Origin: Siphonodentalium dalli
Taxonomy: Eukaryota > Mollusca > Scaphopoda > Gadilida > Siphonodentaliidae
Assembly (NCBI GenBank): GCA_032622095.1
Contig: CP136064.1
Coordinates: 137,409,954 to 137,473,953, forward strand
DNA: 64,000 bases
Direction of reading: 5' to 3'
The translations under genes were made by a program, and so were the position numbers. Positions 9,835 through 21,915 of this stretch are shown one piece after another. Each line of letters opens with the position of its first letter. The first letter of the stretch is position 1. A model generated the notes under the pieces. That model was not told the origin of the DNA and searched no databases. It saw nothing but the letters and a program-made list of their open reading frames with translations.

Positions 9835-11530
9835 CAATCCTAAATTTTTTATCCTTCAGAAAGATGACTACATTATTCTTGCTGTTGCTAACAGTCAGTT
9901 TCCATTCATGACAATAAGATGAATATGCATCTAACATATTTTGCATGCAAAAAGAACAGTATCATATGCATATAACAGGCAAACTAAGTTCAAGTTATAA
10001 AATGTAGTTTCATTTAGGCGTGATAGAGGAATTCCTTTCTGTTTCGTACTGGACAGAAATATTTCAAGATCATTGAGGTAGATCGAGAACAGGATAGGAG
10101 ATAGGTTTTCTCTTTGTCTTACTCCAGCATCACATGGGAATGAAGTGAAAACTTTATTCGATTACACATATTCATGATCACTCTGAGGATACGGCCGTTT
10201 ATACTAATATCAAGAAGCTTTGTCCATAGACCTACTCCCCAGACACGATCGAAGGCCTTCGAAATGTCTATAAATGCTCAGTATAGGCTTTGTTTTGATT
10301 TCTTCTTAACCATATATATCAAGCAGTGAAGTGTAAACATGTGATCCATAGTGGAGTAGTTTTCCCGAAAGTCGGCTTGATTTTCCGATAAATTGTCATT
10401 TATTTGGAGGAATGAATGGAATCGTTTGCTCAAGATAGCCGAGAATACAACCAACTATCGTTATGCGTCTGTAATTATCGGGTTGTTTTGTGTCCTTTGA
10501 TTTGAAAATTGGGTGAATAATACCGGTACCCATTCTTCTGGAATCGCCCAGTCCTGGGTATTAGGTTAAAGAGTCGAAAATAAACTGGGGGCAAGTGATC
10601 GAACGTTGTCTTGATATACTCGTTTCTGACACCATCCACACCTGGAGACTTGCCGTTTTTTAGGCATTTAACCACATCTTCTATTTCTTGTAACGTGAAG
10701 TCACTGTTGAGTGGTGATAGTCAAGTGATATGTCTAATGATTGGGAGTTCTGGGAGTTCTGTTCTACGTTCACGTCTGGGACAGCCTCATTCTTATGTTT
10801 AAAGTAATCATAGAACTCTGTTAATGGTGGCATTTTCTCTTATCTATTTTTGCCATTAACGGAATCAGTTTCTTGATCAGTTTCCAGTGGTCGCGAACAT
10901 TTTATGATTTTGACTGTTTTATCTTATTTGTCATACTAGTATCATAATTACATTCATTTAGAGGCAAAATTCGTTTGTAATTGTTTCTGGCTTCAATCAT
11001 TTTATGGTTATTATTGGCTGTTGGGTTAGTTCTAAACTGTTTCCGCGTTTTTCGATACTGTCGCCTGGAATTACTTAGAGAACCATGGTAAATTATTTCG
11101 CGCATTATTTTTAGATTTTTTGCTTGATGCATGTGCCAAGCGTGGAAGAGACGGCATCGATGTATAAACATTTAAGTCCATCATTTAATTCAGAAATTTC
11201 CGGTGATACAACAGAATGTCTATCATCAAGGTCATCTACATGTAGATGAACTACCAGTCTATCTATGGCTTCGTAATCAAGAGAGTTTACAAAATCACCA
11301 GACATTATTGATTAGGCGATATACGATTTATTTGGTCTGATGTGGCTATTTCATTAGGGGCATTTCCGCAGTCGTCAGAATTCTGGGACGACATTTTGAA
11401 TGTGATCGATCCATGTACATCGGACGGGATATTATTATGTTCTTGGACCAAAAGATCTGTGATTTGGGTCTGAGAGCTCTCGTTGAATAGGAGATATTCC
11501 ACAACACTCACATTCTTACATGTCACATTG
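9835..11530 (-). mobile_element. Degenerate I/Jockey-like LINE ORF2 fragment
   Basis: Read on the minus strand, 11171-10902 gives a linker (SRRQYRKTRKQFRTNPTANN) typical of the region between endonuclease and RT. 10675-10475 has the first RT block (NGKSPGVDGVRNEYIKTTFD). Around 10130-10020 the block GVRQRENLSPILFSIYLND appears, where the normal sequence is GVRQGENLSP. The catalytic box at about 9958-9980 reads LLYAYDTVLFA, so the first catalytic aspartate of YADD is tyrosine (codon 9964-9966). Many frameshifts and stops separate the blocks. It resembles the LINE at 42285-45300. The endonuclease is missing or unrecognisable beyond about 11530. Confidence 0.75.
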
Positions 11531-11604
11531 TCAATACCTTTATCTTATCCCAGTATACCATTTCCAATATATAGGTCGGCGGATTTGCAAAAATCAATCA
11601 ACTG

Positions 11605-12484
11605 GTATCCAGAAATCTCAGAAAATCACAAAACACTCATTAATGAAACCTGAACATTTAAAATTAACTTATTTATCTTTATAAACAACAAAACATGTGC
11701 TTGTTCCACTAATCTCCCCACCAAATCCCCCAACTGCCCTTATGTGCCTTTCCTATATATACCTGTACTAGTTTACATTATGGCATAAAAGTAGAGATGC
11801 ACATTAGGCCAGTGGAATGTGTTACATAAGCCCCTTTGCTATAGCACGATTGAAACTATGAAGGCTGAGGTTATTTGAATGTCAGTTTATAGTCCAGGCA
11901 CATTAGACGTGAAAGGGGAAAAGTAAGGAAATAAATCGGGGAAAGCTGATTTTTTTTATATTATTTAGGCCATATCATCGCGACGCAACACGAAAAATCC
12001 CCTAAAATCCGAATTGAGCTTTCTGAGTTAAACCATTTTTTCCACATACAAAAAAACAATCCAATATATTTTTCACAATCATGTGAATAATTGGATGCTA
12101 TTACAATTTTTCAGCCGAAACATATACCAAATGTACTCATTAATACACAATTCTCGAACCAGATAGGAGGGGGTTTGAATTAATTTCGCAGATATGGATA
12201 TAACATAACATAATGACCCCCAAAAATGACGATTTTTTCAGACAAACTGTCGTATTCGATGTCAAATTTCTCGGGCTACTCATTACGTAGGCACGATAAT
12301 TGTTTTAAAAACTGCACAGACATCACCCCTCCAATACAAGTCCCCCCCCCGAGGAAAATTGACGACCCAACCCAAAGTTTGATTAAAAATGGTGAAAATA
12401 GCAGGATAAGGCAGACAAAGGGTGTGAAATATTTGAATATCCACCCACGTGAAAAGACAATCATGTAAGCTCAACGAAAATCCC
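11605..12484 (+). repeat. ~0.9-kb tandem repeat, copy 1
   Basis: The copy opens with AGAAATCTCAGAAAATCAC (11611) and closes with CAATCATGTAAGCTCAACG; the next copy starts 875 bp downstream at 12486. Internal landmarks are TCCTATATATACCTGTACTAG, ATTTAGGCCATATCATCGCG and CAATACAAGTCCCCCCCC. No coding sequence is evident. Confidence 0.8.
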
Positions 12485-12600
12485 CAGAAATCTCAGAAAA
12501 TCACAAAACACTCATTAATGAAACCTGAACATTTAAAATATTAACTTATTGATCTTTAAACATGGATTTGAATAAAACTTTAAGTAATAAAACAACAACA

Positions 12601-13742
12601 ATGAATGAATATTAATTTTTATTTGCGATTAATCGCAAATGATTATTAAGCGCAAATTATTTGACCTTAAGCATAAATGATTTTTGTTTAAGCGCAAATA
12701 ATTAACGCTTAAGTATGAATATTTACGCTTAAGCATAAATATTTGCGCTTAAGCAAAAATGATAGAAGTTATTTGCAATTGAGCGCAAATATTTGCGCTT
12801 AAGCGTAAATAAATAATAAATATGAAAAGGGCCTCCTATAACTATCACCGCCTTTCGTTCAGTTGGGTACCCAGCTTTTATAACAAATTTCAGTTGGGTA
12901 CCCAGCTTTTATACAATTTACATTTGGGTATCGGTTCCCAAATTTATGAAAGTAACCCGCAGTACCTATGTCCTGTGCCTACAATTCGCTCTCCGCTATT
13001 GTCAAGCTACAGGAGCCTGGAATTTGATTAAAGCCCTCTTTTATTGGCGGAACCAGCACCCGGGACCGCAGGTTCCGCCAATAATAGAGTGTTTTGACCA
13101 AATTCCAGGCTCCTGTGGTCAAGCGTATCGTGGTGAATATATATCATACATAAACAAGTATTCACAAATTTAACAGGTTCATTTAAAAAACTTATGGCAA
13201 TCACTAATTACATTACATTCTGTGTGATATTTCATAAAGCCGGTTACCCAAATGTTAATTTTTTAAAAGCTGGGTACCCAACTGGACATTTAAAAAAGCT
13301 GGGTAGTGGGGTACCCAAGTTTGGTCATCCAAAAGATCCGTATGAAGTTTGGTGACGATCGGATGTGGTATGTATAGGGACCAGGGTTAGTCGCCATATG
13401 AACGGCAGTTACGCCACACCATCAAACTCGAATACCTCACATACTTTTTATGAACCCTTCTCCAAAATAGTTTTGGTATATCGTGGTGTAAATTCTCACT
13501 GATTTTCCCCCGAGACTGACGCAGCGTTATTCTAAAGTTGTCACGGTTCTTTTCTGTTCAATTCAGAATATCCCTCCTTTTCACTTTGATACAAGTTAAA
13601 ATAAATATTTAAAACCTAGTTTTTATTGGTAAGATTATCATATATACGGTTAAATTATTTAGGTAAAAGTTGTGTTGCGTTGTTATGTTTAGAGTTACCT
13701 GACTTGGAAGTGCGATAATTTTCTCTACGGGATATTACCAAC
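12601..13742. mobile_element. Palindrome-rich insertion inside tandem copy 2
   Basis: Three layers are visible. At 12620-12815 are repeated AT-rich palindromes built on ATTTGCGCTTAAGCGCAAAT-like words. At 12861-12940 and 13240-13320 AGTTGGGTACCCAGCTTTTA-type sequence faces its reverse complement (TAAAAGCTGGGTACCCAACT). Inside these lies a 45-bp-arm hairpin (13010-13115). There is no transposase frame. It may be one or more nested non-autonomous elements. Confidence 0.5.
13010..13115. repeat. Long hairpin, 45-bp arms with 16-bp loop
   Basis: The arm 13010-13054 (starting CAGGAGCCTGGAATTTG and ending TTGGCGGAACC) is complementary to 13071-13115 with only a few mismatches. The loop is AGCACCCGGGACCGCA. 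The arms are too long to be chance. Confidence 0.8.
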
Positions 13743-14542
13743 TGCAATCTCCACACCCAAATCCCCCCACTGTCCTTATGTGCCTTTCCTATATATATGT
13801 GTACTAGTTTACATTATGGCATAAAAGTAGAGATGCACATTAGGGCAGTGGAATGTGTTACATAAGCCCCTTTGCTATAGCACGATTGAAAATATGAAGG
13901 CTGAGGTTATTTGAATGTCAGTTTATAGTCCAGGCACATTAGACGTGAAAGGGGAAAAGTAAGGAAATAAATCGGGGAAAGCCGATTTTTAAAATATTAT
14001 TTAGGCCATATCATCGCGACGCAACACGAAAAGTCCCCTAAAATCTGAGTTGAGCTTTCGGAGTTAAACAATTTTTTCCATATAAAAAAAAAAACTTTTA
14101 TATTTTTCACAATCATGGGAATAATTGGATGCTATAACAATTTTTCAGCCGAAACATATACCAAATGTACTCATTATTGTTCAATACACAATTCTCGAAC
14201 CAGATAGGGAGGGGGTTTGAATTAATTTCGCAGATATGGATATAAAATAACATAATGACCCCCACAAATGCTGATTTTTTCAGACAAACTGTCGTATTCG
14301 ATGTCAAATTTATCGGGCTACTCATTACGTATTAATATAAACGTAGGCACGATAATTGTTTTAAAAACTGCACAGACATCACCCCTCCAATACAAGTCCC
14401 CCCCCCCCGAGGAAAATTGAGGACCCAACCCAAAGTTTGATTAAAAATGGTGAACATAGCAGGATAAGGCAGGCAAAGGGTGTGAAATATTTGAATATCC
14501 ACCCACATGAAAAGACAATCATGTAAGCTCAACGAAAATCCC

Positions 14543-15235
14543 CAGAAATCTCAGAAAATCACAAAACACTCATTAATGAAACCTGAACATTTAAAATTAA
14601 CTTATTTATCTTTAAACATTGATTTGAATAAAACTTTAAGTAATAAAACAACAAAACAGGTGCTTGTTCCACTAATCTCCACACCCAAATCCCCCCACTG
14701 TCCTTATGTGCCTTTCCTATATATACCTGTACTAGTTTACATTATGGCATAAAAGTAGAGATGCACATTAGGGCAGTGGAATGTGTTACATAAGCCCCTT
14801 TGCTATAGCATGATTGAAAATATGAAGGCTGGGGTTATTTGAATGTCAGTTTATAGTCCAGGCACATTAGACGTGAAAGGGGAAAAGTAAGGAAATATAT
14901 CGGCGAAAGCTGATTTTTTTATATTATTTAGGCCATATCATCGCGACGCAACACGAAAAGTCGCCAAAAATCCGAGTTGAGCTTTCTGAGTTAAACCATA
15001 TTTTCCGTATAAAAAAAAAAACTTTTATATTTTCACAATCATGGGAATAACGAGGGGGTTTGAATTAATTTCGCAGTTTTGGATATAAAATAACATAATG
15101 ACCCCCAAAAATGACGATTTTTTTCAGACAAACTGTCGTATTCGATGTCACATTTCTCGGGCTACTCATTACGTAGGCACGAGAATTGTTTCAAAAACTG
15201 CACAGACATCACTCCTTCAATATATTACTCAGAAT
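14543..15235 (+). repeat. ~0.9-kb tandem repeat, copy 3 (truncated)
   Basis: The copy starts AGAAATCTCAGAAAATCAC at 14544 and follows copies 1 and 2. An internal part around 15050 is deleted, and the copy fades after CACTCCTTCAATAT near 15220. Confidence 0.75.
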
Positions 15236-15239
15236 TATC

Positions 15240-15480
15240 GACTATACGTATGATAAGTGGCTAATACTTGTAAAAACTTAACCCCACCCCCTAAACTGGC
15301 TCTCGTCACATTTTGCTCTTCCGCTAGTCCAAGCGCTTGTTGTAGAAAATACCACAACTGTGAAAAAGGTGATAACAGCATGAAACTTGGCACATATGTT
15401 CCTTATATGCTACTACTCATTTTCACATTTGGCGACATTTGCGACAGGCTCTTCTTGACAACGGTTGCTATGCAACTACC
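15240..15480. other. Spacer with a short open frame
   Basis: A 91-codon plus-strand frame (15257-15532) contains a hydrophobic stretch but no recognised domain. Its last part lies in the tandem repeat that follows, so it is more likely chance than a gene. Confidence 0.35.
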
Positions 15481-15910
15481 CGACATCGAGTTAATTGATA
15501 TGACTGATATTATGTTAATTCTAACAATCTAAACTACTTCGTGTCGCATTTTTATGGTAAAAATAATTGTTGTCAGTTTTGACCTGACTGACAAATTACC
15601 ATATTTCTTACTTACATGGAGTGAAGGTTGCTAGGGACACATCCAAAGTCTAAAAATGCACATATGACTGATATTCTGATAGCTTTAACAAACTAAACTA
15701 CACTAAATATCACGTTTATGTTGAAAACAATTATAATAGTTGTTGTTATTGTTGAGCTGGCTGAAAAAAATACCATATAATTCTTACTTATATGAGTGGT
15801 AACTGTTGCCAGGTTCATACCCGAAACATAAATAATGCACATATGACTGATATTATGGTAGTTTTAACTAAACTCGTTTTTTTAAGCGAGAGTTGAAAAG
15901 TTGTTACTTA
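15480..15910. repeat. ~175-bp tandem repeat, about three copies
   Basis: ATATGACTGATATT recurs near 15498, 15665 and 15845, followed each time by TTTTAAC/TCTAAC AA(T/A)CTAAACTAC, a run of AATAATTGTTGT type and TACCATAT(A)TTCTTACTTA. The copies are diverged. Confidence 0.6.
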
Positions 15911-15939
15911 TATTTAATGTGAGGCATGACCATAATAGT

Positions 15940-16950
15940 TATAATAGACATAGACCCACACAGCTAGATGTATAATGCAAGTCACGGACCCACTCTACTA
16001 TATATGAAGAACATAGGGCCAGCCACCAATATGTTAGCCATGGACCTAGCCTACAATAGTAAGGTCTGGACCCAGGCACATATACATAGTCACAGGACAC
16101 ATGTCCATACATATATACTATGGGCGTATGATATGTATGGTCCAGACCGCCTCACATAAGCCCTCATATTGGCCAATGATCCAGGCATCTTTAGACTAGG
16201 CACACACCATTTAACCACGATGTTAGACGGGTTATACCTGGTGATCGAGGCCGCAATGGAGATATAGAAATACAATAGTATACTCTATGGCGATGGACAA
16301 GCCCATTATACATGTTGTGTGATATCTATTATAAAGCTGCATGGTCAAGGACCATGACACTGTTACATGGTGGAAATACCCAAGTGCCCACAGGGAGACC
16401 ATGTACTCAGATACCATAGACCAAGTACGATGCACGACACATTAGTACATAATGGATTCAGGACCCTATATATGGTATGAACATATGGGACAGTTTTGTG
16501 ACAGACCAACCTATATATAGGTATTGGGCCGATGCCACATATATGAAGGTTAAGAATGGAGGCCCCTATAAATAGCTCATACACACATGGCACTGTAGTT
16601 TGGCCATGGATACATTCCCATATGTGTAGACCATGGACCAAGGCCGATATATGTATGCCATATAGCATTGTACCCATCCATTAAGCAGATGTCTATATGT
16701 AGGATATGGACCCACCCCCTTATACGTGATATATCTACACAAAGACCCACGCATGTTTAAGTAGTGCTAATACCCAAGTGACTATAAATATGTATGCACT
16801 GGATACAAGTGCCTATATGTTGAACATGAACACAGGTCCCTAAATATAAGCTACGGAACCGGGGTTATTCGTCAGTTCATAGATTCACATACATGCTGGT
16901 AGGCAATGGACTGATTCACATATATAGGAAACACATGGACCCGACAAGAT
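15940..16950. repeat. Degenerate TATATA/CATGGACC minisatellite
   Basis: Words of the type CCTATATATG, ACATGGACCC and TATGGTCCAG alternate every 30-40 bp for about 1 kb, with strong drift. Long overlapping open frames on the minus strand follow from this short period and show no domains. Confidence 0.5.
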
Positions 16951-16959
16951 GGCGAAAAC

Positions 16960-18465
16960 GAGAACAACAAAGTAAATTTCGGTGAAGAATTTTCCGTTTT
17001 ATTGGAGAATAGGATCGGCTTCAAAATGAAATAATCGAGCACAGTTATCCATTAATGTCACAGTAATCGAATAATGTTAGTATAAAACTAAATATCAGCT
17101 AGCAACTGATTACTTAAAGATTTTAAACAGAGTTACTAATTTATTTCTAAAAAATAGTAACAAAATAGCTGATGTTGGTGACACAAGCGAAAATTATAAA
17201 TCTAGTTCTGAATGTAAAGTTTCGTCTTCTGACAACATGATCACAGAACAAGAGGAAAGCACCATGATTCAGGTACCAAATCCATTACCTACATGTATAA
17301 ACAAAGAAACTGCAGATGTGCCACAAAATGACAATACTGATCCTGAAAAAAATTGTGACACTCCAAATTCAACAGTTGAAGAACACAATGACCAAACGCA
17401 GGACAATATAATGGAGGTTATTAACAGTGTGGCAGATGAAACATCTTCCACTGAGCCAAACTAGCACTCCATTTTTCACACCAATAAACTCTCCATCATC
17501 TTTTCTTAAAAACTTAAATGTAACATCAGAGCGTCTCCATTCTCTGAGACAACTAAAACTTGTACGAAAGAGAAACGATGATGAATCCCCAAATAGAAGC
17601 ACAAGAAGAAAGATTACACTGGATGAATCCATGGAAAAGCACATATAGACAAATCCATTAAAGAGCAAATTAAAATATCCATCAAAGAAGAGTTTTCCTC
17701 AATCAGTAAGGAAATTTAAATGCACACATTGAAGAGTCCATCAAACGAATCATGACTGACACAAAACATGAAGTAGAAGTTGTAAAAAATGATGTAAATG
17801 TTATAAAAATGAGATAATACATTTGAAGGAAGAAGTAAAAAAAACTCAAAGAAGAAAACAAAGCTTTGAGAAATAAAGTACAAGGGAAACACCCTGGAAA
17901 TACAGAAAAAGTCACAAGGAACAAATCTGGTTGAAATTGGAAAGCAATTCGACGAAACTGCCTTGTTTTCCACAATTTTAGAAGTTCCGGATAATTTGAC
18001 TCAGAGTGGTTTCAAGAAGTTCGACTGGATTTGTCTCATAATAGGAACTGTGAATGACCTAAAGCTCTTAAATTCAGATCTGAAGAGGCATGAAATCAGC
18101 AGAGCCCACCCTCTAGGTGGAATTCGTATACAACCAAACATATATGGGAACCAGCCTACAGCCCATCGCAGTACATCTAAGAGAACCTTACGAATTATTG
18201 TTCGATTCAATCTTTGGACAACCAAAGTTGATGTTTACATGAGCAAGAAAGGCCTGAAAGGAAGAAGTTATGTAATCATAACTGAGAGTTTAACTGAAGC
18301 ACGCAAGCAGTAACTGTTGTTAAAGAACTATCAGACCTAAAGAAGAATGGCAAAATTGACTCTTATTGGACCTTCGATGGAAGAATATTCTACAAGAAGA
18401 GTGCAAGTGGGACTAAACTCTCACTAAAGTCGATTGAAGAGGCCAAGGCAATCAGTTTACTTTAA
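16960..18465 (+). pseudogene. LINE ORF1 relic (L1-ORF1-like RRM and C-terminal domain)
   Basis: The best-preserved frame, 17963-18313, contains EISRAHPLGG, RTLRIIVRFNLWTTKV and GRSYVIITESLTEARKQ. After a one-base frame slip near 18305 the protein continues with VVKELSDLKKNGKIDS, YWTFDGRIFYKK and a stop at 18463-18465. This order (basic RRM-like part, then the S/NxxGRIF C-terminal domain) is the pattern of L1-type ORF1 proteins. Upstream, 17237-17700 encodes a polar N-terminal part, and 17600-17930 a lysine/glutamate-rich coiled-coil-like part broken by stops. ORF1 proteins bind LINE RNA. No matching ORF2 follows on the plus strand, because the opposite-strand LINE begins exactly here. Confidence 0.65.
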
Positions 18466-20741
18466 ACATATTTTATTTGTATATCGAATAACACAAAAGG
18501 GATTGGGGACAAGTTACAAAACTTACTTTGCCCCTCTCCCTGTTTACAATAATATTATTCATACAAAATGGTGGAGGAAAGATTCAAAATCATATATAGG
18601 TTAAACATATTTACATTTACAAATGAGTGGGTTCGGGGTTTGGGGTGGGAGGTGCCAAAACCGATTTGTGATTAATTTGCTTTTTGTGGCTATTCTGAAA
18701 TGTGTTTTATTATCCGACTTCGAATCGTTTAATCGCTGTTATATATCGATGGACTATTTTGAAGAGAATTTTGTTTCTTCTATTTGAGATATCGGGAATT
18801 CCGAGAAGTAAATCATTGATATGTGTAATTTTCAGTCCTTCTTGGTATAATTTTTGACCCATTTCCATTCGTTCGGTGTGAAATAGGGGACACGCCCAGA
18901 GGTAATGGTAAGTATCTTCGCATAGATTTCCACAATGGCATTGGGGGCTGTCAGAGATATAATTTTTGGAACATATCGGAACGTAGGCTACTGCATTTGT
19001 TACGCAATTTGGCATGGGCGACATTAAGCGTTCTACGACCTGTATAGAAGTATGGTGGTGGTTTTACTGTAGGATCTATTAATTCCAGATAAAATTTGAA
19101 GTCTGCGATAGATTTCGCATCTGTTATTTCTGTGGGTATGTCATTCCACGATGTTAAAGTAGCGGGAAGAATGATCTTTTAAATTGCTCGGTGTTACAGA
19201 AGTAAGAATAGAATTTTCCCGGTTTTCTCAACTTATATCCAGAGACTTCAGATGATCTAGGTGTTAGAAGATTTTGTAGGTATTCGGGGGCATCGTCATT
19301 TACTATTTTATACATTGCTTGTAGTTTATGGATCTCTCTTCTGTGTTGGCCAGCAAACTTCATTTAGGAGGTTTATATTGGACACTGATCGTGTGAGGCC
19401 ACTAACAGTTCGCGCGGCATCGCAATGTAATCGGTCGAGCTTCTCGGTTAGGTATTTGGAGGCACAATCCCAGACTACATCGGAGTAATCAAATAGTGGT
19501 AGGATAAAAGTTTTATAAATGCTTTCAAGCGATCTCCGGTCAAGCTGATACTTAAATCTTCGGAGCTGTGCTAAGCGTGAGGCTATTCTGTTTTTTATAC
19601 CATTTAGGTGATTATTCCATTTTAAGTTAGCTTGGAGTTCCAGACCGAGGTGTTTATGTGTTTCAACAAATGAGATTGGATCCTCTTTAAAGCAATAAAG
19701 GTTAAGTCGGGGGCTTCCCCAGAAGTCCCCGTTAGTGCATAGGACATATTAATTGTTTTAGAAGGATTAAAGTTTACTAACCAGTTTTCAGACCATTGTG
19801 CTATGATTTGTAGGTCACTATTCATGACGCGGCCTAATTCATTTAGGTCATAGTGACTATTTGTTAGACATGTATCGTCGGCGTACATTCTCGTAAAAGA
19901 AAGTATGTTGTCTGGTAAGTCGTTGATATAGACAAGGAAGAGGAAGGGTCCTAAGATTTAGCCCTGTGGTACACCAGCTGGGATGATCTCGTATTCAGAA
20001 AAGGTGTTATTTACTAAAACTCTTTGTTGCCGTTTATGAAGGTAGTCCTCTATCCATCTCAATGTTCTCCCGCGAACTCCATAATTATATAGCTTATATA
20101 ACAGTCCCCTATGCCAATCTCTCTCGAAGGCTTTGGAAATATCACAGAAAACAGAGCATGTATATAGTCCTTTGCCGAGAGATTGACATAGGTGATTGTA
20201 GAGGTCTATCAGTTGGTGAGATGTGCTGTGGCCGGTTATGAAACCCGATTGGTTGGAATAAAGTAATTTATTGTCGTCAAAGAACGGACCTATTTGTTTT
20301 AGTACAAGTTTTTCAAACGCTTTCCCAAGACAAGGAAGCAGGGAGATAGGTCGATAAGTTTTTGTGTCGGCTGGGTCATCTTTTTTGAAAATTGGGACAA
20401 CGTTAGCCTTTTTCCAGGTACGTAGATGGAAACTTTGCGTTGTTGAAGGATTTATTGAAAATTATTGACAGGGGATATATTATGCTATTGATTAAGCTGT
20501 TGAATTTAACATTTTCGCACATATTCCATCATGTCCATGGGCTTTATTCAGTTTGACCGATGTTAATACAGAAATTATCTCATCCTGCGTAAATTCCAAT
20601 TCCGTTAGTTCTTTTTCACAACGCGATTTGAATGATGGTAATTTATGGGATGAATCGTTAATCGAAGAATTGGAAATGAAACTTTTATTCAGCAGGTTGG
20701 CCTTGTCCAGATCGTCTGTTACGTAGAGTTTTCCGTTTATA

Positions 20742-21881
20742 TCAATTGTGTTGCTCGTGTTGGGGAAAGAGCTTGGAGTAGATAGTACAATTTTTTTTTT
20801 TTTTACATAGCAAGAAATGTATTAATTGCCAAAAATCGCGGGGGGGGGGGGGGGTGACGAGTCTTGGAACACGATTTTCCAGTTTCTCTTCAAATTCAGA
20901 TTTTGCAAAATTTTTCATGTTATTAATTTTGTTTCTGGTATTCTTATACTGTTGCCACGTACCAGGACGATTGTTTTTTAGCGCTTTGTTTCGTAATTTT
21001 TCTCTTTTGCGGATTTCTTTTCTAATGTCGGAATTAAACCAAATTTTGTCTTTTGGGCGTACTGTCACTTTTGACTGTGGGATTGTTTGATTCATGATGG
21101 AGAGAAATTTCTCCTGAAAATTGTTAACTATAGTATCTATGTCGGGTGCAGATAGGAGATCATCCCAGTTTGTGTTACTAAGCAGGCTATTTGCTCTTTC
21201 AAAATTTGCTCTGGTATAATTCCAAACCGTTCTTTGGAAAGAGGTGGTGGGAGAGTAATCGTATTCTAATGTTACATAAACACCACGGTGGTCTGAGACT
21301 TCTGGATTAATGACGTCGGTGTCAAGAACGCGGAAGGTATTGCTGATTATAACTGGATCAAGAAGTGTGCTCGATGTATTTGTGATCCTAGTAGGGGTTG
21401 TTATCACATTTTTAATACTATAAAAATCTATAATTTCTTTAAGTTTGGAAGAGCTATCTAGAAGGTTAGAATTAAAGTCACCTGTAATGATATCATTTTC
21501 GGTTATTTCTAGAGCGTCTGCTATTGAGTTATCAAGGTACTCCCAATAGTTTGGATCACAGTATTGTTCTGATCTATAGGACATTCCTAAGAGAATGTGA
21601 GTTTTCTTCGAGAAAATATCAAACCATAATATCGAGGAATCGAATTCTAAATCGTGTCTTCGTCTGTGGACAATGTGATTTGCAAACATTACGCATATTC
21701 CACCTCCTTTGGAATCACGGTCCTTGCGGACAGGTGGGTAGTAGCCAGGAATAATTAATTTATCGGATGGATATGAAGGTTCAAGATGGGTCTCACTAAA
21801 ACACAGGATGTCATCATCATCCTCATCTTTATTTGAGAACGAGTCTGTTTGACTCTTAGTCCCCGTTAATAATATAATCAT
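20742..21881 (-). CDS. APE-type endonuclease and linker of the CR1-like LINE ORF2 (fragment)
   Basis: This 379-codon frame is the longest intact part of the LINE at 18457-22225. Endonuclease motifs in order are DILCFSETHLEPS (catalytic Glu), GGGICVMFANHIVHRR, ENDIITGDFNSNLLDSS (catalytic Asp/Asn), TPTRITNTSSTLLD and SDHRGVYVTLEYD (catalytic His). The C-terminal part is the basic linker to the RT, for example RKREKLRNKALKNNRPG. The domain nicks target DNA to prime reverse transcription. The N-terminal 20 residues (from the Met at 21881) come from a low-complexity insertion, so this Met is not the true start. A run of 15 G (20840-20854; Pro codons on the minus strand) precedes the frame's end. 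Confidence 0.85.
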   Translation of the reverse strand: MIILLTGTKSQTDSFSNKDEDDDDILCFSETHLEPSYPSDKLIIPGYYPPVRKDRDSKGGGICVMFANHIVHRRRHDLEFDSSILWFDIFSKKTHILLGMSYRSEQYCDPNYWEYLDNSIADALEITENDIITGDFNSNLLDSSSKLKEIIDFYSIKNVITTPTRITNTSSTLLDPVIISNTFRVLDTDVINPEVSDHRGVYVTLEYDYSPTTSFQRTVWNYTRANFERANSLLSNTNWDDLLSAPDIDTIVNNFQEKFLSIMNQTIPQSKVTVRPKDKIWFNSDIRKEIRKREKLRNKALKNNRPGTWQQYKNTRNKINNMKNFAKSEFEEKLENRVPRLVTPPPPRDFWQLIHFLLCKKKKNCTIYSKLFPQHEQHN

Positions 21882-21915
21882 TTACAATTTACATTTACAA
21901 TTTACAAGAGGCTGT

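Larger units (their letters stand above)
12485..14542 (+). repeat. ~0.9-kb tandem repeat, copy 2, split by an insertion
   Basis: Positions 12485-12600 match the start of copies 1 and 3. The match resumes at about 13743 (CAATCTCCACACCCAAATCC) and continues to 14542. The ~1.14 kb between is absent from copies 1 and 3, so it was inserted into this copy. Confidence 0.8.

Noticed and set aside
16090-16754. Open frames on the minus strand up to 104 codons
   Set aside because: They arise from a 30-40 bp degenerate minisatellite without stop-rich words and show no domain.
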